A stretch of DNA of 64,000 nt from Sphingobium sp. TCM1. Its GTDB lineage: Bacteria > Pseudomonadota > Alphaproteobacteria > Sphingomonadales > Sphingomonadaceae. A model generated the notes under the pieces. That model was not told the DNA's origin. It ran no database searches and worked only from the letters and a program-made list of their open reading frames with translations. Location of the stretch: assembly GCF_001650725.1 (NCBI RefSeq), contig NZ_LXVX01000023.1, forward strand, positions 62,001 to 126,000. The letters run 5' to 3'. Position numbers and translations under genes: made by a program. Below, one piece after another: positions 8,035 to 15,760 of this stretch. Numbering within the stretch: the first letter of the stretch is position 1; the number at the start of each line of letters is the position of its first letter.

Positions 8035-8753
8035 GCTGGCAGCGTCTTTCCTACGCCGTCTTCATCGCAGCCCTGCTGGTGATGGTCGCCGCGGTCGCGA
8101 TCCGGATGCGATCGGACGCGCCGAGGGATGCCGGCCTGGTGGCGCAGCTCGTCTCGCCCGGCCCGCTCTCGAGCGCGCACCAGTCCTTTGCCGGCCAATG
8201 CACGGCCTGCCACACGCCGGGCAAGGGCGTCGAAACCCGGACCTGTCTCACCTGCCATGCGGGCACCGATTTCGGGACGAAGCAGTCGACGCAGTTCCAC
8301 GCGAAAGCGACGCAGTGCACCTCCTGCCACGTCGAACATGAGGGAGAGCGCGGCATCATCCGCATGGATCACGCCGCGTTGCTCGACATGGCGAAGTGGC
8401 GGCAGCCTTTGGCGGGCATGTCGACAAACACTCGAAGCCTGACCCCCGAGACCGCGCTCAATTGCGCGAGCTGCCATGCGTTCCGCGATCCGCACCAGGG
8501 CCTGTTCGGCACCGACTGCGCGAGCTGCCACAAGACCGACAGCTGGAAGATCGCCAATTACCGCCATCCATCGGTCAATTCGACGCAGTGCGCCGAGTGC
8601 CACAAGGCGCCGCCGAGTCACTTCATGGAGCATTTCAGCATGGTCTCGCAGCGCGCAGCCGGATCGAAGGCGCGCGTCGACCAATGCTATGCCTGTCACG
8701 CCACCGACAGCTTCAACAATATCCGCAAGCGAGGCTGGTATGATCACCATTGA
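8031..8753 (+). CDS. Heptaheme c-type cytochrome, membrane anchored
   Basis: A 240-residue cytochrome c3-like protein. An uncleaved N-terminal helix (about 7-24) is followed by seven CXXCH heme sites: CTACH, CLTCH, CTSCH, CASCH, CASCH, CAECH and CYACH. Extra His residues between them can give bis-His ligation. It faces the periplasm and is translationally coupled to the b-type membrane protein (ATGA overlap). It would be the outer end of an electron path NAD(P)H to FAD to 2Fe-2S to heme b to heme c. The final acceptor is unknown; Cu(II), a periplasmic reductase or a copper-storage protein are guesses from context. Confidence 0.88.
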   Translation: MSWQRLSYAVFIAALLVMVAAVAIRMRSDAPRDAGLVAQLVSPGPLSSAHQSFAGQCTACHTPGKGVETRTCLTCHAGTDFGTKQSTQFHAKATQCTSCHVEHEGERGIIRMDHAALLDMAKWRQPLAGMSTNTRSLTPETALNCASCHAFRDPHQGLFGTDCASCHKTDSWKIANYRHPSVNSTQCAECHKAPPSHFMEHFSMVSQRAAGSKARVDQCYACHATDSFNNIRKRGWYDHH

Positions 8754-9183
8754 GGCCGACTGGCTGAGCGCCTTCTTCCGGCTCGCGGTGATCGGCCTGG
8801 AACTGGCGGGCACGCTGACCATCCTGGTCGGCGCGGGGCTCGCAACCTTTCTGTTTGCGCGGCGGGCGAGGGCGGGCGACCGAACCGAGGCCTATAGCGC
8901 GTTCCGCTCGGCGCTCGGCCGCAGCATCCTGCTCGGCCTGGAATTTCTGGTCGCCGGCGACATCGTCAAGTCGCTGGTGATCAACCCAACGCTCGACGAT
9001 CTCATCGTTCTGGCCGGGCTGGTGCTGGTGCGGACCTTCCTGAGCATCTCGCTCGGGGTCGAGATCAACGGCCACTGGCCCTGGGAGGAAACCCGGATGG
9101 CGCGGGAGAAGGCGCGTGCGGCGTCGGATGGGTCGCCTGCGACGGCTGAGGCCGCCGGATGCGGCACAGCGCTCAAGGGATAG
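8740..9183 (+). CDS. DUF1622 family membrane protein
   Basis: A 147-residue protein with three predicted transmembrane helices (about 12-40, 62-82 and 88-106), matching the DUF1622 layout: Glu/Arg-flanked helices with RSALGRSILLGLEFLVAGDIV and a final ISLGVEINGHWPWE. It overlaps the cytochrome gene by 14 bases. A C-terminal tail of about 30 residues is Ala-rich. Function unknown; members occur beside copper-binding four-helix-bundle proteins, as here. Confidence 0.8.
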   Translation: MITIEADWLSAFFRLAVIGLELAGTLTILVGAGLATFLFARRARAGDRTEAYSAFRSALGRSILLGLEFLVAGDIVKSLVINPTLDDLIVLAGLVLVRTFLSISLGVEINGHWPWEETRMAREKARAASDGSPATAEAAGCGTALKG

Positions 9184-9200
9184 CAGATGGGAGGTGCATG

Positions 9201-9638
9201 ATGATCGAGAGACGCGAATTGCTGATGGCCGGCGCCGGCCTTGCCGCCGCCGGAACGCTGGCTGTGCCGGCGGCGGCGCAGCAGCATCGAATGGAAGGGA
9301 TGGCGATGTCGATGACGGACTGCATCGACGATTGCGTGGCTTCGCACCGCATGTGCCTGGAAACCGCCGCTTGGCTGACGAAGCAAGGCGGCGCGTCAGC
9401 TACGGCGTCGCTGATCGCCATGCTGAACGACTGTGCGGAACTGTGCCAGGCGACCGCCAACTCGATGCTGCGGGAATCTGCCCTGCACCGCATCGTCTGC
9501 CGCGCCTGCGCCGACGCTTGCGAGCGCTGCGCCGAGGAATGCGGACGCCATAGCGCGGACCAGCGGATCGCGCGTTGCTCGGCCACCTGCAAGAAATGCG
9601 CGGCGAGCTGCCGAACGATGGCGGACATGTCGAGCTGA
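9201..9638 (+). CDS. csp: Csp-type four-helix-bundle copper storage protein, Tat-exported
   Basis: A 145-residue protein with a twin-arginine signal (ERRELLMAGAGLAAAG). The mature part carries 14 Cys arranged along predicted helices (DCIDDC, HRMC, NDCAELC, VCRACADACERCAEEC, RCSATCKKCAASC). This is the signature of Csp copper-storage proteins, whose Cys line the core of a four-helix bundle and bind many Cu(I). Export fits Csp1-like periplasmic members rather than cytosolic Csp3. ATG 9201 has GGAGG 6 bases upstream; ATG 9198 is too close. It follows the electron-transfer operon by 17 bases, so reduction of Cu(II) to the storable Cu(I) is a reasonable joint role. Confidence 0.88.
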   Translation: MIERRELLMAGAGLAAAGTLAVPAAAQQHRMEGMAMSMTDCIDDCVASHRMCLETAAWLTKQGGASATASLIAMLNDCAELCQATANSMLRESALHRIVCRACADACERCAEECGRHSADQRIARCSATCKKCAASCRTMADMSS

Positions 9639-9892
9639 GCGGCGCGCTTCGCACGTGCCCCACATAGTCACGTTCAGGCCAGAGCCCCCGGTCACAGCTT
9701 GTGTGTCCGACAACTACGCCAGGACAGCGATCATGGCACGTGGCACAAAGTCCGAGTATCCGGCAACGGCGGAAATCATCGCACCCGCCATCGCCGGAGC
9801 CTTCCGTGCCGCCACCCGATAGTCGGGTAATGCCGAGCACCATCTTTACGATTGCGTGAACGCTCCACGGTCGATCTGTATTGGAGAAGTCA

Positions 9893-11194
9893 GTGTCAAC
9901 CGCCGAATTTGTCAACCGGCTACCCGAATTGCTCCGCCCCAATCCAGCAAGGGTAGTGATCAGACCCTATATGCCGTCGACGGAAACCTATAAATATGCG
10001 GTACCGGATCAGCCACGTGCGCAGCGCATCGCCGACCGCGTCCTGGCGCTCGACCCAGCATCGCTCCACGATGAGTTGCAACGCATTCTTGATGATTTCT
10101 CGGGAAGGCATCGTGAGGTTCCGTCCCTGTTTTTGCGGCGGTTCCACGAGGTTGATGGCATCATCGTCTGTGATTGCGAGGTCACCCATGAACAGGCGCT
10201 CTTGATCGGTGCCCATTTTTGCAACGAATATTCCTATGAGGCAGCAGCGCTTTTCAATCCGAGCATCGTCCTGCATCCTGATTAGTCTGCTGTACCTGAA
10301 AACTCTCTCCGATTCATTCTTTCCCTGCGAGGCGTGGGCGAGGGGCATATCTCCTCCGTCACCTTTCGCACCGGGTTTTGCGCCGCGGACGGAACCATAG
10401 CAATCAATCCTCCGAGCCCCATGCCGCTCGTGCTGGAGACTGAAAACATCTCCGGCGAGGACGGGCCGGACGCGGGCATTCGGATCAAGTGCGATGGCAG
10501 CCACGATCTCTCGGAGATCGTGATCTTTCCGACAACCCCCAGCCAGCGTGGTGGCATCGAAGACCTTCGCTTGGTCCGCTTCCTGGACGACGATGGCCGA
10601 GCCACCTATTTCGGTACATATACGGCATTTAGCGGCCAGTCCGTCCGGCAGGAGTTGTTGTCCACGCCGGACTTCCGGACATTCGAACTCAGACCGCTGC
10701 GTGGGGATGCCACCGGTAGCAAGGGCATGGCGCTTTTCCCCCGACGCATTGCCGGGCACTTTGCCATGCTTGGGCGCGAGGATAACGAAAATATCTGGTT
10801 CCTGACGTCCGCGGACATTCACGACTGGAGTGGCGGAGCGAAAGCCATCGAACCTCGCTGGCCTTGGGAGTTTGTCCAGATCGGTAATTGCGGATCGCCG
10901 ATCGAGATCGACGAAGGCTGGCTGGTCGTAACTCATGGAGTCGGCGCCGTTCGGAACTATTGCATCGGGGCGTGCCTGCTGGACCGTGACGATCCCTCGA
11001 AGCTGCTGGCGCGGACGAAGCTACCGCTTTTGCGGTCGGACATGGATGAGCGCGAAGGTTATGTGCCAAACGTAGCCTACAGCTGCGGCGCGATGGTACA
11101 TAATCGGGTGCTGGTACTGCCTTATGCCATTGCTGACAGCTTCACCACTTTTGCCACTATTCCTCTCGAGCGTCTGCTGGCCGCCATGGATTAG
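9893..11194 (+). pseudogene. GH130-family glycosidase/phosphorylase gene with in-frame amber codon
   Basis: The first half starts at GTG 9893 (GGAGAAG upstream) with NPARVVIRPYMP and ends ALFNPSIVLHPD at TAG 10283-10285. The same frame continues without a shift through RFILSLRGVGEGHISSVTFR and GH130-like blocks (EDLRLVRF, YFGTYTAFSG, IGNCGSPIEIDEGWLV) to the stop at 11194. Relatives as I remember them have HPDQ here, so one CAG-to-TAG change explains the break. Intact length would be 433 residues. GH130 enzymes phosphorolyse or hydrolyse mannosides. The downstream frame has GTG 10334 but no good ribosome site, so the product is probably lost unless the codon is read through. Confidence 0.85.
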
Positions 11195-11304
11195 TCACTG
11201 TTGCCGACCTGTCCTGCTCTCGAGTCCGAACCATAGTTACACATCGGCACAACAACGATGCCAGTGCGATAATTTATGGCCATCTCAGAGACGGACTTCG
11301 CACA

Positions 11305-11316
11305 TTACGTATACAG
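11305..11316 (+). promoter_or_regulatory. TTACGTATACAG element before the 11423 gene
   Basis: TTACGTATACAG lies 107 bases before the start of the small Met-rich protein gene. The identical 12-mer is found at 11932-11943, 89 bases before the next small protein gene. Related TAC(G/T)TAT sequences precede other genes of the island. It may be a response-regulator (FixJ-type) site; the binder is inferred. Confidence 0.45.
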
Positions 11317-11422
11317 CAAGGCGGAAGGTGACACCATTTCACGGGCAAGCTCCGGAAGGGGCGACAATCGACCGGGCATATGCTCGATCGAACGGGAAAC
11401 CCAGACTTGAAGGAATGGATAC

Positions 11423-11713
11423 TTGCGCAAGAAGACGGCAATGATCGCTTCGCTCGCAGCTCTCGGCTTCCTCGCCGTCAGTGCCGGACCGGTGCTGGCG
11501 GACGGGATGCCGCCGGGCATGCCCGATCTTGAGGAGACCCTCAAGGCCAGGCCGGCGCCTGCCCAGCCCGATCCTGCCCACATGCAGGGCATGGCTCACG
11601 GTAAGGAGCAGATGCACGGCCAGATGATGCAGGGCCATCGAATGGCGATGCGGGATTCGCAGGACCAGGACGGCGCCTCCGGCATGTCACACAGGTCGGA
11701 CGGTGGTTGCTGA
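11423..11713 (+). CDS. Small Met/His-rich secreted protein
   Basis: A 96-residue protein with a signal peptide (AMIASLAALGFLAVSAGPVLA) and a mature part rich in Met, His and Gln (HMQGMAHGKEQMHGQMMQGH), typical of periplasmic copper-binding small proteins. The start is TTG 11423 with AAGGA 7 bases upstream; ATG 11441 is a weaker alternative. It resembles the next gene in layout and shares an upstream element and terminator type with it. No named family; copper binding is inferred from composition. Confidence 0.65.
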   Translation: MRKKTAMIASLAALGFLAVSAGPVLADGMPPGMPDLEETLKARPAPAQPDPAHMQGMAHGKEQMHGQMMQGHRMAMRDSQDQDGASGMSHRSDGGC

Positions 11714-11781
11714 CCCTGCCATCATTCCATCAGACGACAAGGTTGACGGACAAGATCATGGCCGCTTTCAACCGAAGCCTT

Positions 11782-11805
11782 GGTCCGCCGTTCCCACGGC
11801 GGGCC
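11782..11805 (+). terminator. Rho-independent-like terminator after the 11423 gene
   Basis: GGTCCGCCG (11782-11790) pairs with CGGCGGGCC (11797-11805) around TTCCCA, followed by AATCGCTTTTCT. The stem and loop closely resemble the terminator at 12470-12495, suggesting that the two gene units arose by duplication. Confidence 0.65.
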
Positions 11806-11931
11806 AATCGCTTTTCTGGCCGGTCTCAGGACGAGAAAACCAGGCCGGGTCACATTTTTGATCGATCCCGGATCATCATTTTACGCGCCTGCTCCAGCAG
11901 GCACACGGCCGATCGGATTTCGATTCGTAAC

Positions 11932-11943
11932 TTACGTATACAG
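11932..11943 (+). promoter_or_regulatory. TTACGTATACAG element before the 12032 gene
   Basis: This 12-mer is identical to the one at 11305 and lies 89 bases before the start codon of the next small secreted protein. The flanking bases differ between the two sites, so the conserved core is likely to be under selection. The 318-base gap from 11714 to 12031 holds only this element and the preceding terminator. Confidence 0.45.
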
Positions 11944-12031
11944 ACAGCGTCTCGCTAGCAGCATTGAAGCTTCGGAATTGCCGGGATCGGAACGTCGATC
12001 GGGCAACAGGAAGAACACTCGGAGACCCTCA

Positions 12032-12433
12032 ATGCGACAGACGACATTTCTCGCGGCGCCCGTCAGCCTCTTCGCGACGCTAACCTTCGCCGCCGGCACC
12101 GCTCTCGCCCAGTCGACGCCCGCGCCCGCGCAGGCTGCGCCGGCCCATGCCCACCAGCAGGGCATGGATCATGGCGGGCAGCAGATGCACGATCAGATGA
12201 TGAAGGATCATCAGGCCGGCGCGCAGAAGCAGCAGGGGCAACCGGCCCAGCAGGATCAACAGGGCATGTCGGGGATGGCCGGCATGTCCGGCGGCTCGCC
12301 TGCATCGAACGGCTCGGGCATGGCCGGTAAGGCGAAGAGTGGCTGCTGCAAGATGCCGATGAAGAAGGCCAAGCCGGCGGCGAAGAAGAAGACCGCCAAG
12401 CCCATGGCCGACAAGCCGATGAGCGACATGTGA
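12032..12433 (+). CDS. Small Met/His/Lys-rich secreted protein
   Basis: A 133-residue protein with a signal peptide (about 1-27, ending TALAQ). The mature part has a His/Met/Gln-rich block (HAHQQGMDHGGQQMHDQMM), a Gly/Ser/Met repeat region and a C-terminal Lys-rich tail with CCKMPMKK. The composition suggests Cu(I) binding by Met and Cys. GGAG lies 7 bases before ATG 12032. It forms a tandem pair with the 11423 product and has the same upstream 12-mer and terminator stem. The family is not recognised. Confidence 0.65.
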   Translation: MRQTTFLAAPVSLFATLTFAAGTALAQSTPAPAQAAPAHAHQQGMDHGGQQMHDQMMKDHQAGAQKQQGQPAQQDQQGMSGMAGMSGGSPASNGSGMAGKAKSGCCKMPMKKAKPAAKKKTAKPMADKPMSDM

Positions 12434-12469
12434 GGTTTCCAGCCCCGAGAACAGACCCCAGGGGCTGAG

Positions 12470-12495
12470 GGCCCGCCGTTCCCCCGCGGCGGGCC
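12470..12495 (+). terminator. Hairpin terminator after the 12032 gene
   Basis: GGCCCGCCG (12470-12478) pairs perfectly with CGGCGGGCC (12487-12495) around TTCCCCCG, followed by AGTTCTTTG. It is nearly the same structure as the terminator at 11782. Confidence 0.65.
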
Positions 12496-12580
12496 AGTTC
12501 TTTGACGATGCCCAGCGTCGCCCCGTGCTCCCAGCTTTCAAAACCGGGTCCGAGCGTCTGACTTGACAGAGGAAACAGCG

Positions 12581-12910
12581 ATGCGAAAACATCTTGGCGT
12601 CGGTGCTGCTGTTGGCTTTCTGCTCTTTGGCAGCACGCCGCTCCTCGCACAGGGTATCGGCCATAGCTTGTTCATGCGCGGCAAGATCGTCCGTATGGAT
12701 GCGGGCGGCACAGTGGCCTGCCTGGGTAAGGCCGATGGCGCGCACATCGGGCAGATACTCGAAGTCTATCACGCAACGCCGCGCCACCGCCGTCTTGTCG
12801 GTCATGTCGAAGTCGACCAGATTTTCGACGACCATTATGCTCATTTCCGCGTGAGGGACGGGACGCTTCAGAAAGGCGATTGGGTGAGCCTAAAGCGCGT
12901 CCGGGCGTAA
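12581..12910 (+). CDS. Secreted hypothetical protein, paralogue of the 3796 gene
   Basis: A 109-residue protein with a signal peptide ending STPLLAQ. The mature part repeats the blocks of the 3796 product: GIGHSLFMRGKIV, LGKADGAHIGQILEVY, VGHVEVDQIFDDHYAHFRV. It lacks the Pro/Gly insertion of that paralogue. AGAGGAAA lies 6-8 bases before ATG 12581; an upstream TTG at 12563 is not needed. Two divergent copies in one copper island, each expressed alone, point to a conserved but unnamed periplasmic function. Confidence 0.72.
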   Translation: MRKHLGVGAAVGFLLFGSTPLLAQGIGHSLFMRGKIVRMDAGGTVACLGKADGAHIGQILEVYHATPRHRRLVGHVEVDQIFDDHYAHFRVRDGTLQKGDWVSLKRVRA

Positions 12911-13095
12911 CGCCAGAATTGGAATGCCAAGCGCCGCCCTCGCCAAAAGAAGACTCGGCCGAGTAACGCCTGTCTCGGCATAATTCCGATCAGGCGTGCG
13001 CGAATACGTTCAGGAGTCGATGAATAGTCATCGGCTCTGTTGGCGTGTCTGACCCTCAAGCCCGCGACCCCGATACCAGACTACCTTCTGCGGAA

Positions 13096-13107
13096 CTTAC
13101 TTATAGG
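13096..13107 (+). promoter_or_regulatory. CTTACTTATAGG element before the aldehyde dehydrogenase
   Basis: CTTACTTATAGG lies 56 bases before the aldehyde dehydrogenase start and resembles the TTACGTATA elements at 11305 and 11932 (here TACTTATA). AACTTAC precedes the core both here and at 11932. The gap from 12911 to 13162 holds no other recognisable signal. Confidence 0.35.
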
Positions 13108-13162
13108 CCACCCGGGCAAAGAGATTACTCCGTCAGGCCATCGATAGAGATGGAGTCAGGTT

Positions 13163-14683
13163 ATGTTCGAGAAGGCGATCGGGACCATTAACGCGGCGGC
13201 CTCCTTCCGACACCGCTATGATAATTTCATCGGAGGCCGCTGGAGCGCTCCTGCGGGCGGCGAGTATTTCGCCGACACGAGCCCGATCAATGGCGCCCAG
13301 ATCGCAGAGTTCGCGCTGTCGACGCCGGAAGATGTCGAGCGCGCGCTCGATGCGGCGCACGCCGCCAAGGATCAATGGGCAAGGATCGCGCCCGCCGAAC
13401 GCGCCAGGATTCTCAATCGCGTCGCCGACCGGCTCGAAGACAATCTGGAGTTGCTGGCACTTGCCGAGACGATCGACAATGGCAAGCCGATCCGCGAGAC
13501 GCGCGCTGCCGACGTGCCGCTCGCGATCGACCATTTCCGCTACTTCGCCGGCTGCATCCGGGCGGAGGAAGGCGGCATCTCGACGATCGATGCGGACACC
13601 ATCGCCTATCATTTCCGCGAGCCGCTCGGCGTCGTCGGCCAGATCATCCCGTGGAACTTCCCGCTGCTGATGGCGGCGTGGAAGATCGCCCCGGCGCTGG
13701 CGGCGGGCAACTGCACCGTCATCAAGCCCGCATCCCAGACGCCGCTCACCTTGCTGATGTTCGCCGAGCTCACCGCCGACATCCTGCCGCCCGGCGTGCT
13801 CAATGTCGTCACCGGCCCGGGACGGACCGTCGGCCAGGCGATCGCCGCCAATCCGCGCATCGCCAAGGTCTCGTTCACCGGCGAGACCGTCACCGGCAAG
13901 CAGATCATGCACGCCGCGGCGGACCATCTGATCCCCCAGACGATGGAGCTTGGCGGCAAGTCGCCCAACATCTTCATGGCGGACGTGCTCGACGAGGACG
14001 ATGCCTTCTTCGACAAGGCGCTCGAAGGCTTTACTTTGTTCGCCTTCAACAAGGGCGAGGTCTGTACCTGCCCGTCGCGCGCCCTGATCCATGAGTCGAT
14101 CTTCGACCGCTTCATCGAGCGCGCCGTGGCGCGCGTCGCCGCGATCCGCCAGGGCGATCCGCTCGACCCGTCGGTCCAGGTCGGCGCGCAGGCGTCGGAG
14201 GACCAGCTCCACAAGATCCTGGGCTATATCGATATCGGCAAGGCCGAGGGCGCGCAGTGTCTGGTCGGTGGCGCCAGGGCGCTGCCGGGCGGTGCGCTCG
14301 ACCAGGGCTATTTCGTACAGCCGACCGTGTTCGTGGGTCAGAACCACATGCGCATCTTCCAGGAGGAGATCTTCGGTCCCGTCCTGGCGGTCACCACCTT
14401 CAAGACGGTCGAGGAGGCGATCGCACTTGCCAACGACACCGCCTACGGTCTTGGCGCGGGCGTCTGGACCCGGAGCGGCAACACCGCCTACCGTCTGGGC
14501 CGCGCGATCGAGGCCGGGCGGGTCTGGACCAACTGCTATCACCAGTACCCCGCCCATGCCGCCTTCGGCGGATACAAGGCGTCGGGCTTCGGGCGTGAAA
14601 ATCACCGGATGATGCTCGACCATTATCAGCAGACCAAGAACCTGCTCGTCTCCTATGACGAGCACGCGCTCGGCCTGTTCTGA
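13163..14683 (+). CDS. NAD-dependent aldehyde dehydrogenase (AldA/ExaC type)
   Basis: A 506-residue aldehyde dehydrogenase oxidising aldehydes to acids. Landmarks are the cofactor-site [20 protein letters not shown], the general base in MELGGKSPN, catalytic Cys301 in GEVCTCPSR, and EEIFGPV near the C-terminus. Length and the CTC motif fit the ExaC/AldA acetaldehyde dehydrogenase group. It is followed 26 bases later by an alcohol dehydrogenase gene, so the pair interconverts alcohol, aldehyde and acid. GGAG sits 7 bases before the ATG. A FixJ-like element upstream suggests low-oxygen or stress control. Confidence 0.9.
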   Translation: MFEKAIGTINAAASFRHRYDNFIGGRWSAPAGGEYFADTSPINGAQIAEFALSTPEDVERALDAAHAAKDQWARIAPAERARILNRVADRLEDNLELLALAETIDNGKPIRETRAADVPLAIDHFRYFAGCIRAEEGGISTIDADTIAYHFREPLGVVGQIIPWNFPLLMAAWKIAPALAAGNCTVIKPASQTPLTLLMFAELTADILPPGVLNVVTGPGRTVGQAIAANPRIAKVSFTGETVTGKQIMHAAADHLIPQTMELGGKSPNIFMADVLDEDDAFFDKALEGFTLFAFNKGEVCTCPSRALIHESIFDRFIERAVARVAAIRQGDPLDPSVQVGAQASEDQLHKILGYIDIGKAEGAQCLVGGARALPGGALDQGYFVQPTVFVGQNHMRIFQEEIFGPVLAVTTFKTVEEAIALANDTAYGLGAGVWTRSGNTAYRLGRAIEAGRVWTNCYHQYPAHAAFGGYKASGFGRENHRMMLDHYQQTKNLLVSYDEHALGLF

Positions 14684-14709
14684 CCCCTCGCTCAAAAGGA
14701 GAAACGGAC

Positions 14710-15735
14710 ATGGCGAAAACCATGAAGGCGGCGGTCGTCCGCGAATTCGGCAAGCCCCTGGTCATCGAGGACGCGCCGATCCCGACGGTCGGCCCCGGGC
14801 AGATCCTGGTCAAGATTGCGGCAACCGGCGTGTGCCATACCGACCTGCACGCGGCAGAAGGGGACTGGCCGGTCAAACCCAACCCGCCCTTCATTCCTGG
14901 CCATGAAGGCGTCGGGCATGTCGCCGCCGTCGGTGCGGGCGTCACCCATGTGAAGGAAGGCGACCGGGTCGGTGTGCCCTGGCTCTACACCGCCTGCGGG
15001 CATTGCGTGCATTGCCTGGGTGGCTGGGAGACGCTTTGCCACGAACAGCAGAACACCGGCTATTCGGTCAATGGCAGCTTTGCCGAATATGTCCTCGCCG
15101 ATCCCAACTATGTTGGTCACCTTCCCGACAATGTCGACTTCCTCGACATTGCGCCGATCCTCTGCGCGGGCGTCACCGTCTACAAGGGATTGAAGGCCAC
15201 CGAGGCCCGACCCGGCGAGTGGGTGGTCGTCTCAGGGATCGGCGGGCTCGGCCACATGGCGGTGCAATATGCCCGTGCCATGGGTCTCAATGTGGCCGCG
15301 GTCGACATCGACGATAGCAAGCTCGACCTCGCTACACGCCTTGGCGCCACACTGACGGTCAACGCGCACAGCGAGGACCCTTCGGCAGCGCTCAAGAAGG
15401 CGATAGGCGGCGCGCACGGAGCGCTCGTCACCGCCGTTTCGCCCAAGGCGTTCCAGCAGGCGCTCGGCATGGTCCGGCGCGGCGGCACGGTCGCGCTCAA
15501 TGGTCTGCCGCCGGGCGACTTCCCGCTGTCGATCTTCGACACCGTGCTGAACGGCATTACCGTGCGAGGCTCGATCGTCGGCACGCGGCTCGATCTGCTC
15601 GAGGCACTGGCGTTCGCCGGCGACGGCAAGGTCAAGGCCACGGTCCATGCAGACAAGCTGGAGAACATCAACGACGTCTTCTCCCGCATGCACCATGGCG
15701 ACATCGAGGGCCGGATCGTCCTCGACCTCGCCTGA
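14710..15735 (+). CDS. adhP: Zinc-dependent alcohol dehydrogenase AdhP
   Basis: A 341-residue medium-chain dehydrogenase of the AdhP group (ethanol to acetaldehyde, NAD-dependent). The catalytic zinc ligands appear in [15 protein letters not shown] and PGHEGVG. The structural zinc site is the four-Cys lobe [15 protein letters not shown]. The Rossmann motif is [21 protein letters not shown] precedes the start. With the aldehyde dehydrogenase just upstream it forms a two-gene ethanol/aldehyde module. Confidence 0.93.
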   Translation: MAKTMKAAVVREFGKPLVIEDAPIPTVGPGQILVKIAATGVCHTDLHAAEGDWPVKPNPPFIPGHEGVGHVAAVGAGVTHVKEGDRVGVPWLYTACGHCVHCLGGWETLCHEQQNTGYSVNGSFAEYVLADPNYVGHLPDNVDFLDIAPILCAGVTVYKGLKATEARPGEWVVVSGIGGLGHMAVQYARAMGLNVAAVDIDDSKLDLATRLGATLTVNAHSEDPSAALKKAIGGAHGALVTAVSPKAFQQALGMVRRGGTVALNGLPPGDFPLSIFDTVLNGITVRGSIVGTRLDLLEALAFAGDGKVKATVHADKLENINDVFSRMHHGDIEGRIVLDLA

Positions 15736-15760
15736 ACCCGACTTCGCGAAAGTACAGTTC

